This document shows, in pieces, positions 8,470-16,675 of a stretch of DNA of 64,000 bases. Position 1 is the stretch's first letter; every line of letters starts with the position of its first letter. The notes beneath the pieces were generated by a model. It ran no database searches. It had not been told where the DNA came from and worked only from the letters and a program-made list of their open reading frames with translations. The stretch covers positions 2,852,001-2,916,000 of the forward strand of contig NZ_CP107985.1 of assembly GCF_036108815.1 (NCBI RefSeq), written 5' to 3'. The translations under genes were made by a program, and so were the position numbers. This stretch comes from Streptomyces sp. NBC_00353 (GTDB lineage: Bacteria; Actinomycetota; Actinomycetes; Streptomycetales; Streptomycetaceae).

Positions 8470-8878
8470 CGCCTCGCATTCCTCCGCATCCAGGAGAGCG
8501 GCGGCGGCATGACGGCGGGATTCGTTCGGCTGTTGACCAGGGCGGACATGGGGTCCCGCGCTGGTCGGACAGCCTGACGACCTTTGTCGGTGTCCGCACT
8601 GGGGTTACATTCGAAAGGGGCGAGTCGGGTTGAAGATCAAGGACGGCGAGGAGGTCCACGAGGCGGGCCAGCCCCTGTATTGAACGCCCGGACACGCGCC
8701 GCATGCGCTCGAGGACGCTGAGTACGTGGACTTCAAGGCGCTTGTCGGCCGAGTTCGCGGCGAACCGCTGCAACGCGACACCAAGGCTTCTCGGCGTTGC
8801 GAGCAGTGGTGGAGTGCAGCATCGTTCCGGACGTCCGAGAAGCGTGGCCACGGTCACAGCAGGAGTCGGAGGCGTCGA
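8470..8878. other. intergenic region before the PucR regulator
   Basis: About 400 bp without a recognisable gene. Open frames exist on both strands but their translations are Arg/Ser/Pro-rich and match no family I know. The last 20 bp carry the regulator's ribosome-binding site. Confidence 0.5.
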
Positions 8879-10117
8879 TTGTCAGAGAACCGGTCGGACG
8901 CGTTGACTGCCTGGGCAAAGAACTTCGGCAAGACGGCCTCACAGGACACCCTGGTGGACTCCTTCGCAGACCGGATCAACGCCGTCATCCTCAAGCAGAT
9001 CCCCGAGATCGCCGACGATCCCGTCCTCGTCCAGGACTTGCACTGCAGCACCCGCGCGGAGTGGCGCGAGTTCGTCGCGAGCCTGAGTGAGGACCACCGC
9101 CTCGTGCGGCCCGGCCAGGGCGCCGACCTGGCCCGGACCCTGGCCCGGCGTGGCTTGGACCTCGGGATCCTGTTGAAGGTGTACCGGGTCGCCCAGCAGA
9201 GCGTCTTCCAGTTCCTCACCGAGGTCATCGACGGGGCGAGTGAAGACGCTCCCGCGCGTGACGAGATCCTCGTCTTCCTTTGGGGTCTCGGCGGGCAGTG
9301 GATGGCCGACGCCGTGGAAAGCCTGATCGAGACGTACTACGAGGAGCGACAGCGACTGCGCGACGACGCTGCCATACGCCGCGCCGAGACCATCGAAGCG
9401 CTCCTCGGGGACGCGCCACCCAGCGCGGACGACGCGACGCGCCTGCTGGGCCACCCCCTGTCACACTGGCAGACCGCCTACGTCGTCCGGGCCCCCGAGG
9501 CCGGCTCGTCCACGACCGAGGCAATGCTGGACGTCGCGAACGCCGTCGCCCAGGCACTCGGCACCTCACGACCGCTGACGATGGTCGCCGGCAGCCGTGA
9601 CCTGTGGTGCTGGGTCGCCACGCCCCACGAACCCGACCTCGCTCAGTTGCCCGGCCTCGCGTCGGCGCTCCAGCAGGCCGGCATGCAGGCGGCGATCGGC
9701 CGGCCTGGTCCGGGGACCCAGGGTTTTCGAACGAGCCACGCGGAAGCCCGTGCCGCCGAGAACCTGGCCCTCAAGGCTGCCCACGGTCGAGCGCTGGTGC
9801 GCTATGACGAGGAGGAGTTGCTCATCCTCGTTTCAGCACAGGAAACGCTGATGCGACGGATGGTGGCCCGCGAAGTCGGTCGGCTCTGCGGCGCCGACAA
9901 GAACCTCGCCCTGCTCCGCGAGACCGTCCTGGCATACCTGACGACCTTGAGCATCGAGGCGACGGCCGAGCAGCTGTTCGTGCACAAGAACACAGTGCGC
10001 TACCGCATCGCCCGGGCCGAGGAGTTGCTCGGGCACCCGCTCTCGCAGCGCTCGACGCAAGTCGAGCTCGCACTGCGATGGGTCTCGCTCTTCGGCGCTC
10101 CTTCCGACGCAACCTGA
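8879..10117 (+). CDS. PucR/CdaR-type transcriptional regulator
   Basis: 412 residues. An RsbRD-like N-terminal domain (about 10-150: FADRINAVILKQIPEIADDP, LDLGILLKVYRVAQQ), a middle GGDEF-like CdaR region, and the C-terminal PucR helix-turn-helix at about 350-405 (TLSIEATAEQLFVHKNTVRYRIARAEELLG). The frame is open further upstream, to 8726, but that part is basic low-complexity sequence. A TTG at 8879 preceded by GGAGG with 6 nt spacing is the best start. It is the only specific regulator in the catabolic cluster and is followed by repeat copy 4 and the symporter, making it the prime candidate to act at the repeats. Confidence 0.88.
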   Translation: MSENRSDALTAWAKNFGKTASQDTLVDSFADRINAVILKQIPEIADDPVLVQDLHCSTRAEWREFVASLSEDHRLVRPGQGADLARTLARRGLDLGILLKVYRVAQQSVFQFLTEVIDGASEDAPARDEILVFLWGLGGQWMADAVESLIETYYEERQRLRDDAAIRRAETIEALLGDAPPSADDATRLLGHPLSHWQTAYVVRAPEAGSSTTEAMLDVANAVAQALGTSRPLTMVAGSRDLWCWVATPHEPDLAQLPGLASALQQAGMQAAIGRPGPGTQGFRTSHAEARAAENLALKAAHGRALVRYDEEELLILVSAQETLMRRMVAREVGRLCGADKNLALLRETVLAYLTTLSIEATAEQLFVHKNTVRYRIARAEELLGHPLSQRSTQVELALRWVSLFGAPSDAT

Positions 10118-10132
10118 TGCGCTGCCGCGGGA

Positions 10133-10210
10133 GTTGTTCCAGCGGCCAAGGGGCAGTACCTGTTTCGGACTGAGACACGAGCGCACGTGACGTCGGCGCT
10201 GGCACCGTTG
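10133..10210 (+). promoter_or_regulatory. 78-bp promoter-like repeat copy 4
   Basis: Begins GTTGTTCCAGCGGCCAAGGGG and continues through TTTCGGACTGAGACACGAGCGC to TGACGTCGGCGCTGGCACCGTTG. It lies 80 nt before the symporter ATG, close to the 74 nt between copy 2 and the SnoaL-like gene, and in the same orientation relative to the downstream gene. About 20 nt after the core remain similar to copy 2 (GACGAAA). Confidence 0.7.
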
Positions 10211-10290
10211 CGGGCACGACGAAACCCGGACCGGCCGACCGGGTCTTCCTCGTGCAACAACTCCCGACTCGCCACCTGGAACCGTGACTC

Positions 10291-11196
10291 ATGGACTCAG
10301 TGATCGCCTCTGTCTTCCTTCCGGTAGCCCTAGCGGTCGTCATGCTCGGCCTCGGACTGTCGTTGACCGCCGAGGACTTCGCCCGCGCCGCCCGCCGGCC
10401 GCGCGCGGTGGTGGTGGCACTCACGCTGCAGCTGCTCGTCCTGCCCGCACTGTGCTTCGGGCTGGTCGTGGCGTTCGGCCTCCCCCCGGTGCTGGCGGTC
10501 GGGATGATGCTGCTCGCGGCGTCTCCGGGAGGCACCGTCGCCAACCTGTTCAGCCATCTGTTCCACGGCGACGTCGCCCTCAACATCACGCTCACCGCCA
10601 TCAACTCGGTGATCGCCGTGGTGACCGTCCCGCTGATGACCAACTTCGCCCTGGCGTACTTCGCACCCGACATCGCCGCGGGGCACCTCACGCTGCAGTT
10701 CGGCAAGATGCTCCAGGTGTTCGTGATCGTGCTGATTCCCGTGGGGATCGGCATGATCCTGCGTCGATCCCGCCCCGCCTTCGCCGAGCGCATGGACCGT
10801 CCGGTGCGGATCGCCTCAACCCTGGTGCTGGCCCTGGCTATCCTCGGCACCGCCTACAACGAGCGGGCCCATGTCCTCGGCTATGTCACCTCGGTAGGCG
10901 TGGTGGCGCTGATGTTCTGCCTGGCCAGTCTGACGCTCGGCTTCGTCGTGCCGAGAGCAATGGGGGTGGAGCACCGCCAGGCCGTCGCGGCCGCCTTCGA
11001 GATCGGAGCGCACAACGCGGCCCTCGCCATCACCATCGCCGTCAGCGCCCTGAACAGCGTCCCGCTCGCTGTTCCCGCAGCGGTCTACGGACTGGTGATG
11101 ATCCCCTGCACCGCCGCTGTCGGCCGACTGCTCACCCGCGGCAGCCCGAGGCCGGCGGCCGTCACGTCCGCCCCGGCGGCCGACACTCCCCGCTGA
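10291..11196 (+). CDS. bile acid:sodium symporter (SBF/BASS) family transporter
   Basis: 301 residues with about nine or ten hydrophobic segments and the family's signature regions: VVMLGLGLSLTAEDFARAAR, MMLLAASPGGTVANLFSHL and EIGAHNAALAITIAV. BASS carriers import organic anions (bile acids, sterol or aromatic sulfates, keto acids) with sodium. In a cluster with a sulfatase and its activator, import of a sulfated or carboxylated organic anion is a reasonable inference. The ATG at 10291 has only a weak ribosome-binding site (CTGGA). Repeat copy 4 is its likely promoter. Confidence 0.88.
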   Translation: MDSVIASVFLPVALAVVMLGLGLSLTAEDFARAARRPRAVVVALTLQLLVLPALCFGLVVAFGLPPVLAVGMMLLAASPGGTVANLFSHLFHGDVALNITLTAINSVIAVVTVPLMTNFALAYFAPDIAAGHLTLQFGKMLQVFVIVLIPVGIGMILRRSRPAFAERMDRPVRIASTLVLALAILGTAYNERAHVLGYVTSVGVVALMFCLASLTLGFVVPRAMGVEHRQAVAAAFEIGAHNAALAITIAVSALNSVPLAVPAAVYGLVMIPCTAAVGRLLTRGSPRPAAVTSAPAADTPR

Positions 11197-11621
11197 GACG
11201 CTGCACCGAGCGGAACCGAAACGCCCGGGGAGACCAACGGTGTGCGTGGCCCTGCCGAAGCGCACCTTCACGCTCCCTTTGCCGAGCGGTTCCACGCGCT
11301 GATCGAGATGCAGGCCGCCGACTGTGCCGCACGCGGTCGGGTGCAGCGACCATGCCAGGGCGTCAGCGCCGACCCGGATGGCGCACGACAACAGCCCCGC
11401 GCCCCCGCGCCGGCACCTGCCGACCAATGACCGACGCTGCCGTTCCCTGACCGCCTCCGCGGTCTTCCGTGAGGCATGCGCCGTGGCCGCGGCTCCCGCC
11501 GTTATGACGGCAGTGGGCGCTCTGGCCGCGGGGTGCAACTGGATCTGCCGATGACTGCCCTGAGCGCGATGCGCGAGGAACTGTGTCATTGGCTCGAAAA
11601 TGTCTTCGAGAAGGGCTGTCG
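11197..11621. other. intergenic region, no clear gene
   Basis: 425 bp. A plus-strand frame at 11242-11430 (62 codons, AEAHLHAPFAERFHALIEMQ near its start) looks more protein-like in its first 35 codons than random sequence and may be a gene remnant, but I cannot place it. The rest shows nothing recognisable apart from the SRPBCC Shine-Dalgarno at the right end. Confidence 0.4.
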
Positions 11622-12104
11622 ATGGAAACGCACGTCTCCGAATCCATAGAGATCGCTGTACCGCCGAGCGTCGTCTACACGGCGGTGACGAACGTGGCCG
11701 ACATGGGCCGCTGGAGCCCCGAATGCACCGGCGCCGACGTCAAGGACAACGGCCTGCAGGAGGTCCGGCCCGGGATGAAGTTCACCGGCCACAACCGCTC
11801 CGCCAAGCGCCCCTGGTCGACCCAGTGCACCGTGATGGCAGCGGAGCCAGGCGAGCGGTTCGCCTTCCTCGCCCGTGGCGCAGGGCTACGCGTCGCGATC
11901 TGGACCTACCGGTTCGAGCCGCTCGACTTCGGCCAGGCGACCAAGGTCACCGAGACCTGGATCGACCAGCGCGGCTGGTTCATGCACTTCATCAGCCCCA
12001 AGGTCAGTGGCATCCGCGACCGGGCCACCCACAACCGCCAGACCATGAAGGTCACCCTCCAGCGCCTCAAGGAGACACTGGAGAAGGAGCACCCGTCCAC
12101 CTGA
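11622..12104 (+). CDS. SRPBCC (polyketide cyclase / START-like) family protein
   Basis: 160 residues: ESIEIAVPPSVVYTAVTNVADMGRWSP, the classic first strand and helices of SRPBCC folds, then PGMKFTGHNR, a central beta-sheet, WTYRFEPLDFGQATKVTETW, and a long C-terminal helix (HNRQTMKVTLQRLKETLEKEH). These bind small hydrophobic ligands in a deep cavity. The ATG at 11622 with GAAGGG upstream was preferred to an upstream TTG at 11583. It lies downstream of the symporter but 425 bp away, so membership of the same transcript is uncertain. Confidence 0.82.
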   Translation: METHVSESIEIAVPPSVVYTAVTNVADMGRWSPECTGADVKDNGLQEVRPGMKFTGHNRSAKRPWSTQCTVMAAEPGERFAFLARGAGLRVAIWTYRFEPLDFGQATKVTETWIDQRGWFMHFISPKVSGIRDRATHNRQTMKVTLQRLKETLEKEHPST

Positions 12105-12172
12105 GGCCGTCTGCGGTGACACTGGTCCTGTAGGGCCCGATCACTCCAGGGCAGCGAGCGGGAGACGCCTGG

Positions 12173-14569
12173 ATGGAGTCGACCATGAACGCACGGAAGG
12201 ACACCACAGCGCGCCGGGGCGAGCCGGACACTGACCGCGGCGCTCGGTTGGTGCTGGATGAGCGGGGCCTGATCGCCGAGTGGAATCAGGAGGCACGGGA
12301 GCTGCTCGGGTATCCGGCGGAGGAGGTTCTGGGCCGCCCGGTGGCGAGGCTGCTGGCCCGAGAGCAGCCGGCCTCCCCAGCCGCAACAGCGGGAGCGACT
12401 GTGACCGCACGCCACCGGGACGGACACCGGCTCGATATCCGCGCCCGGGTGTCTGCCCTGCCGGGCGAGGGCGCGACAGTGCGCTGGTGCGTACTGCTCG
12501 ACCCAGCAGAGGGAACCGACGCCGAGATGGTCGACGCAGCGCTGCTCACAGCGCTGCTGACCGAGTCCCCCCTCGGGGTGCAGGTCCTGGACCCCGAACT
12601 GCGGGTCGTCCGGCTGAACCTTGCCGGGCCGGGACTGCGGGGGGCGGTGAGCCAGGAGGCCATCGGGCGCCGCGCTCGCGAAGTGGCTCCGGGCATGGTC
12701 GACGACGAGACGGAGCGCAGACTCCGGTCGGTGGTGGAGACGGGCCGGCCGATGACCTTCGGCCACGTCGGCCGCCCTCCGGCCGACCCCGACCACGATC
12801 ACTCCTACGACGTGAGCCTCCTGCCCCTGAAGGACCCGACCGGCACCATCCACGGGGTGGTCGTCGCCTCACAGGACGTGACCGAGCGGCAACAGGCACA
12901 GGCCCGTCTGAATCTACTGGTGGAGGCGGGCACACGGATAGGCACGACGCTGGACGTGATGACAACGGCCGAGGAACTGGCCGAGGTCGCGGCGCCGGCC
13001 CTTGCCGACATCGCGGCGGTGGAGGTCCTCGACGACGTACTCACCGGCGAGGCACCCCCGCCCGGCCCCGTGAGCTCTGAGGCGCTGCTGCGGCGGGCCG
13101 GCTTCCGTGCCGCCGCAGGGCTGGACGCGACGCCCGCCTACAGTCCCGGCGAGGTGATCCCCGGCTACCCGCCATCCTTCACCGCGTGCCTGGCCGACCT
13201 GCAACCCCGTCTGATTCGGGAACTACGGGTCGACCACGAGTGGCTCGTCCACGACCCCCGCCGCGCAGAGCTGCTCCGCCGGGCCGGCGCGCACTCGACG
13301 ATGGTGGTACCGCTCACCGCCCGCGGGGTGGTGCTCGGCCTGGCCAGCTTCTACCGAATACAGACACCCGACCCGTTCGAGGAGGACGACCTCGCCCTCG
13401 CCGTCGAAATCGGTGCCCGGGCGGCCGTGTGCCTGGACAACGCCCGCCAGTACACCCGCGAGCGTAGCGCCGCCCTCACCCTGCAACGCAGCCTGCTCCC
13501 ACAGACCGTCCCCGTCCAGAACGCCGTCGAGGTGGCCTGGCGCCACGAGTCCACCCGCGGCAGCGGGGACTGGTTCGACGTCATCCCGCTGTCCGGGGCA
13601 CGGGTGGCCCTGGTAGTGGGACACCTGGTCGGGCACGGCACGCAAGCAGCAGCAGACATGGGCCGACTGCGCACCGCCATCAACACCCTGGCCACACAGG
13701 ACCCGACCCCCGACGAACTGCTCGCCCAACTCCACGACCTGGCGTCCGGCCCCACCGGCGAACACGCCCAACTGACCGATGACGACCGTGCCGGCCCACA
13801 CCTGGCCGGAGTCACCTGCGTGTATGCGATCTACGACCCCATCTCCCGCCGCTGCACCTTCGCCCGGGCCGGCCACCCAGCACCTGTGATCGTCTATCCC
13901 AACGGCTCTCTCGAGGTCCCCGACGTCCCGGCCGGTCCACCCCTGGGAAGCGACCATCCGCCGTACGAGACCACCGAGGTGGAACTACCGGTGGGCAGCA
14001 CCATCGCCCTGTCCACCAGCAGCCTCGCCCCATCCGACCACCCACCCGAGGGATCGGCCCGTCTGCGGCGGATCCTCGGCAACCCCCACCGGTCTCTCAA
14101 GGACACCTGCGACGCCATAGTCCGAGAACGCCAAGACCGCGGCGAGGAGAGCACAGTGCTGCTACTGGCACGCACCCAGAGCCTGCGCGCCGACCAGGTC
14201 TCGACCTGGACTCTGCCCAACGACCCCGCACTCGTCACCACCGCCCGCACCCTGGCCGTACGCCAACTGGCCCACTGGGACCTCCAGGAACTCGAGTTCC
14301 CCACCGAACTGATCGTCAGTGAACTGGTCACCAACGCCATCCGCTACGCCACCGGCCCCATCCAGCTGCGCCTGATCCACGACCTCACCCTCATCTGCGA
14401 AGTCACCGACGACAGCAGCACCGCCCCGCACCTGCGCCACGCATACGAAACCGACGAGGGCGGCCGCGGCCTCTTCCTCATCGCCCAACTCACCCGCCGC
14501 TGGGGCACCCGCTACACCGCCCGAGGCAAGACCATCTGGGCCGAACAGGCCCTCCCATCGGAACTGTAA
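12173..14569 (+). CDS. PAS-GAF-SpoIIE/PP2C-HATPase regulator with degenerate phosphatase site
   Basis: 798 residues: PAS-like regions at about 20-100 and 120-240, a GAF domain at about 250-430, a SpoIIE/PP2C phosphatase domain at about 440-650 and an RsbW-like HATPase at about 680-795. The kinase part keeps ELIVSELVTNAIRYA (N box), VTDDSS and DEGGRGLFLIAQL, so it should bind ATP. The phosphatase part keeps GDWFDV but reads VGHLVGHG where VGDVVGHG is usual (His484 for Asp), LSTSSL where YTDGL is usual (Ser616 for Asp), and EEST near the C-terminal DD site. Normally such fusions control anti-anti-sigma factors; this one probably keeps only the kinase. ATG at 12185 is an alternative start. Confidence 0.85.
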   Translation: MESTMNARKDTTARRGEPDTDRGARLVLDERGLIAEWNQEARELLGYPAEEVLGRPVARLLAREQPASPAATAGATVTARHRDGHRLDIRARVSALPGEGATVRWCVLLDPAEGTDAEMVDAALLTALLTESPLGVQVLDPELRVVRLNLAGPGLRGAVSQEAIGRRAREVAPGMVDDETERRLRSVVETGRPMTFGHVGRPPADPDHDHSYDVSLLPLKDPTGTIHGVVVASQDVTERQQAQARLNLLVEAGTRIGTTLDVMTTAEELAEVAAPALADIAAVEVLDDVLTGEAPPPGPVSSEALLRRAGFRAAAGLDATPAYSPGEVIPGYPPSFTACLADLQPRLIRELRVDHEWLVHDPRRAELLRRAGAHSTMVVPLTARGVVLGLASFYRIQTPDPFEEDDLALAVEIGARAAVCLDNARQYTRERSAALTLQRSLLPQTVPVQNAVEVAWRHESTRGSGDWFDVIPLSGARVALVVGHLVGHGTQAAADMGRLRTAINTLATQDPTPDELLAQLHDLASGPTGEHAQLTDDDRAGPHLAGVTCVYAIYDPISRRCTFARAGHPAPVIVYPNGSLEVPDVPAGPPLGSDHPPYETTEVELPVGSTIALSTSSLAPSDHPPEGSARLRRILGNPHRSLKDTCDAIVRERQDRGEESTVLLLARTQSLRADQVSTWTLPNDPALVTTARTLAVRQLAHWDLQELEFPTELIVSELVTNAIRYATGPIQLRLIHDLTLICEVTDDSSTAPHLRHAYETDEGGRGLFLIAQLTRRWGTRYTARGKTIWAEQALPSEL

Positions 14570-14626
14570 ATCGCTCCGGTGTAACTCTTGATCAAGGAAC
14601 CTTGCTGTGCTGCACCTCAGCGACGC

Positions 14627-15083
14627 TCAGGGGACGATGTGGGTTCTGGCCAACGTCGAGACCGTATTCGTTCCAATGTGGCGCAGATAGCAATGCCCAT
14701 CCTCTCCATAGAAGGCATCGAAGCCCTCACGGGAAAGCACGTCGTTCAACTGCCGCAAGGCGTTGGGACGATCACGCCCTTCATTGAGGGCATCCGCCGG
14801 GTCCATCAAGTGGTCGATCACCCGGCAGAAAGACTCCGAAGGACGCGCGGACCCCTCGTGCGATTCCGCCAAACAGGCACTCGAGAACGCCCGCGACCCA
14901 GCGATGCCGAGTAGAGCCGTCGTGCTCCCAGTCCATGTCGAGGTCCCCGAAGAATTCGGTGATGTATCTGCTCGACCGGTAGTGAAAGTACGGAGGCTCG
15001 GCATCCCCCTGAGGGGCGTCCGAACCGAGATTTCCGCAAATGAGATCGCCAAGCCTTTCCAGCGTTCTCTTTCTGAACTCCAC
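14627..15083 (-). pseudogene. abortive-infection (AbiJ)-like protein, frameshifted
   Basis: The GTG at 15083 has GGGAGGGG before it and opens VEFRKRTLERLGDLICGN, then FHYRSSRYITEFFGDLDMDWEHDGSTRHRWVAGVLECL. This resembles N-terminal domains of AbiJ-like proteins (LADLICGN, YRSS..LTEFF, HDGSTR..WV). Near 14865 the frame is lost; a neighbouring frame resumes with ESFCRVIDHLMDPADALNEG, then EGFDAFYGEDGHCYLRHIGT, the natural C-terminal half. A single indel therefore splits the gene. The family assignment rests on memory of the motif pattern. Confidence 0.55.
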
Positions 15084-15639
15084 GACGCCCCTCCCCAGAG
15101 CACACGCCCGCAACGACGTGCGATCCATCGCGCTCTGTATCCACAGGAGTCCCAGGGCGGACAGCGACAGCCGAGACCACTCAACGTCAGAAGCCAGCCG
15201 TCGTACCGGAGACGCGGGTCGCTGCCCGCGTCGAGAGCGCACCGCCGGCTCAGGAACCGATTGCATCCTCAGACCCGCAGGACGAGACCACGCGGAGGCT
15301 GACGTGGCGCTCGTCGCCGCCATGTTGCGGGTCGAGTCCTCCACCCACGGTGCGGACGGGTTCTCAGATCAGCAGGAGACTACCGCCGGAGGCAAGCACT
15401 GCCGACCATCCATTCCCCGCGCCATCCCGTGCCTTCGAACCGGGGAGGGGACGCATATGCAGCCGGCCCGAATCAGTACGCGACAGAACCCCCGGCTGGA
15501 GCGAGCCAACGGGGGTTCTGCATCGCCCTCTTCTGTCACACGCCGATCACGAACACCATCGACGCACCGGGACCACAAAGCCCCCACCTGTACAAACGGC
15601 ATCGCCCTGGACCACGTGGACGTCAGAAGACGGTTCTGA
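15084..15639. other. intergenic region with one hairpin
   Basis: 556 bp with no supported gene. A 10-bp perfect stem with a 15-nt loop at 15485-15519 (AGAACCCCCG ... CGGGGGTTCT) looks like an intrinsic terminator or the remains of an element end. Translations of both strands are Arg/Pro-rich with no family signal. Confidence 0.5.
15485..15519. terminator. hairpin, possible terminator
   Basis: Arms 15485-15494 and 15510-15519 are exact complements; the loop itself can pair GGCT with AGCC. It lies about 120 bp downstream of the truncated pcaDC-type gene on the minus strand. Confidence 0.5.
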
Positions 15640-16029
15640 CTACTTGTGCCAGGTGGTGCCGAGCGAGGGGCCGATGACGAGGACGGGGGCGTCCTGCGGG
15701 CCGTCGAACCGGTACTGCAGGGTGTGCATCGGCAGCGCGCGGGACCCCGGCGGGATCGGCCGGGGCTGGACGGACGGCGCCGGCTGCGGGGGCACGGGCT
15801 GGGCGGGCTGCACCGGCTGTGCGTGCGACGGCTGCAGCGGTACCTGCCCGGTCTGCGTGGCCGACAGCGGCGGCACCGGCTGCAGGGTGTGCCCGGGCTG
15901 CGCGGCCTGCGGTCCCGGGAACGGCTGCAGCGTCTGCGGGCCCTGGAACTGCTGCGCCGCAGGTGCGGACTGCGCGCCGGGCAACGGCTGCGCGGGCTGC
16001 GGGGTCTTCGTCTCACTCACATCGCTCAC
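15640..16029 (-). pseudogene. truncated pcaDC-type gene (3-oxoadipate enol-lactonase start)
   Basis: GTG at 16029 with TGGAG upstream opens VSDVSETKTPQPAQPLPG. About 95 Pro/Gln-rich residues follow, then MHTLQYRFDGPQDAPVLVIG and PSLGTTWH, the start of the alpha/beta-hydrolase fold of 3-oxoadipate enol-lactonase as fused to carboxymuconolactone decarboxylase in Streptomyces. Intact proteins continue WDRQ and run for hundreds of residues; here the frame ends at once with K-stop. The sequence to the left is unrelated, so the gene was cut at about 15650 by insertion or deletion. Confidence 0.7.
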
Positions 16030-16065
16030 TCGCTCCAGGTTAGTGAGCGGTCGGCCGGCCTCCGG

Positions 16066-16662
16066 TCAGGGGGTCGCCGCAGAGACGACATATACGACAG
16101 GAGATGCCGGATCGGTCATGTCGACGGTGATGTCCTGGGTGGGGCGCGGGTCCTTGTTGGTGTGGGTGGTGCCCGCCCAGTCGACGCCCTGACCGAAGTG
16201 CCAGCCCGCGATCTTGGTGTCGCGGGCACCGACGGTGACGTCGCCGTCGGTCAGGGCCGCGCGGCCGGAGCCCAGACGGGACAGGAAGCGGTCGAGTCCG
16301 GAGGACGACGTGCGGAACTGCACGTACATCCGGCTGGCCTTCCAGTTGTTCGTCTCGTAGTACTGGACGTCCACCGCGTCGCCAGGGATCGGCACCTCGA
16401 AGATCCGGCGCTGCATCCGGGACGGCCAGCCCTCGCGGAGCCCCTGCGCGGAGGCCTCGGCCTCCTTGTCCTGCCCGGAGCGGCGGCTCTGGCCGGCGGA
16501 GATCAGCAGATAGCCGGCCGGGACGCCGATCAGCAGGACGATGATGGTCGCCGTGATCAGGCGTCGCCGGATCATCCGGCGCCGGTCCTCCGGGGGCCGT
16601 CCGCCGCCCTCGTCGGGCGGCGAGGACTGGCGCGGCAGGACGGGATGCTCTGCTGTGGTCAT
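16066..16662 (-). CDS. membrane-anchored conserved protein (hypothetical)
   Basis: 198 residues: a Pro/Gly-rich cytoplasmic N-terminus with a basic stretch (RRRMIRRRLIT), one transmembrane helix at about 38-58 (ATIIVLLIGVPAGYLLISAG), and an extracytoplasmic domain (IFEVPIPGDAVDVQYYETNNW, later GWHFGQGVDWAGTTHTNKDP). I do not recognise the family; Streptomyces homologues are annotated as sugar kinase-linked membrane proteins. The ATG at 16662 overlaps the end of the ROK kinase gene by 14 bp and further; the open frame upstream of it reads as an alternative-frame shadow of the kinase. Coupling with the kinase is likely. Confidence 0.65.
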   Translation of the reverse strand: MTTAEHPVLPRQSSPPDEGGGRPPEDRRRMIRRRLITATIIVLLIGVPAGYLLISAGQSRRSGQDKEAEASAQGLREGWPSRMQRRIFEVPIPGDAVDVQYYETNNWKASRMYVQFRTSSSGLDRFLSRLGSGRAALTDGDVTVGARDTKIAGWHFGQGVDWAGTTHTNKDPRPTQDITVDMTDPASPVVYVVSAATP

Positions 16663-16675
16663 GTTCTGGGGATCC

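Noticed and set aside
8369..8857. Minus-strand ORF of 162 codons before the PucR gene.
   Set aside because: No recognisable domain; it runs through repeat copy 3, which is shared with non-coding places, and its start lies beside the PucR ribosome-binding region.
2879..10210. Reading the 78-bp repeats as conserved protein-coding fragments (all four can be read as xVPxAxGxxxFRTxxxAxxTSALAPL).
   Set aside because: No start or wider family match, base changes fall at all codon positions, and the leader after copies 2 and 3 is conserved beyond the stop codon; a regulatory role explains the position better, though a remnant origin is not excluded.
15400..15470. GGTTCGAA on the minus strand looked like a tRNA T-loop.
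   Set aside because: The neighbouring arms do not pair into a cloverleaf and no CCA-proximal acceptor stem fits.
15350..16192. Plus-strand ORF with dozens of Cys residues (CxxC-rich), resembling a metallothionein-like or Cys-rich peptide.
   Set aside because: It is the antisense of the Pro/Gln-rich start of the pcaDC-type gene; the CAG/CCG codons read backwards as Cys/Gly. No ribosome-binding site and the sense strand has a recognised protein.
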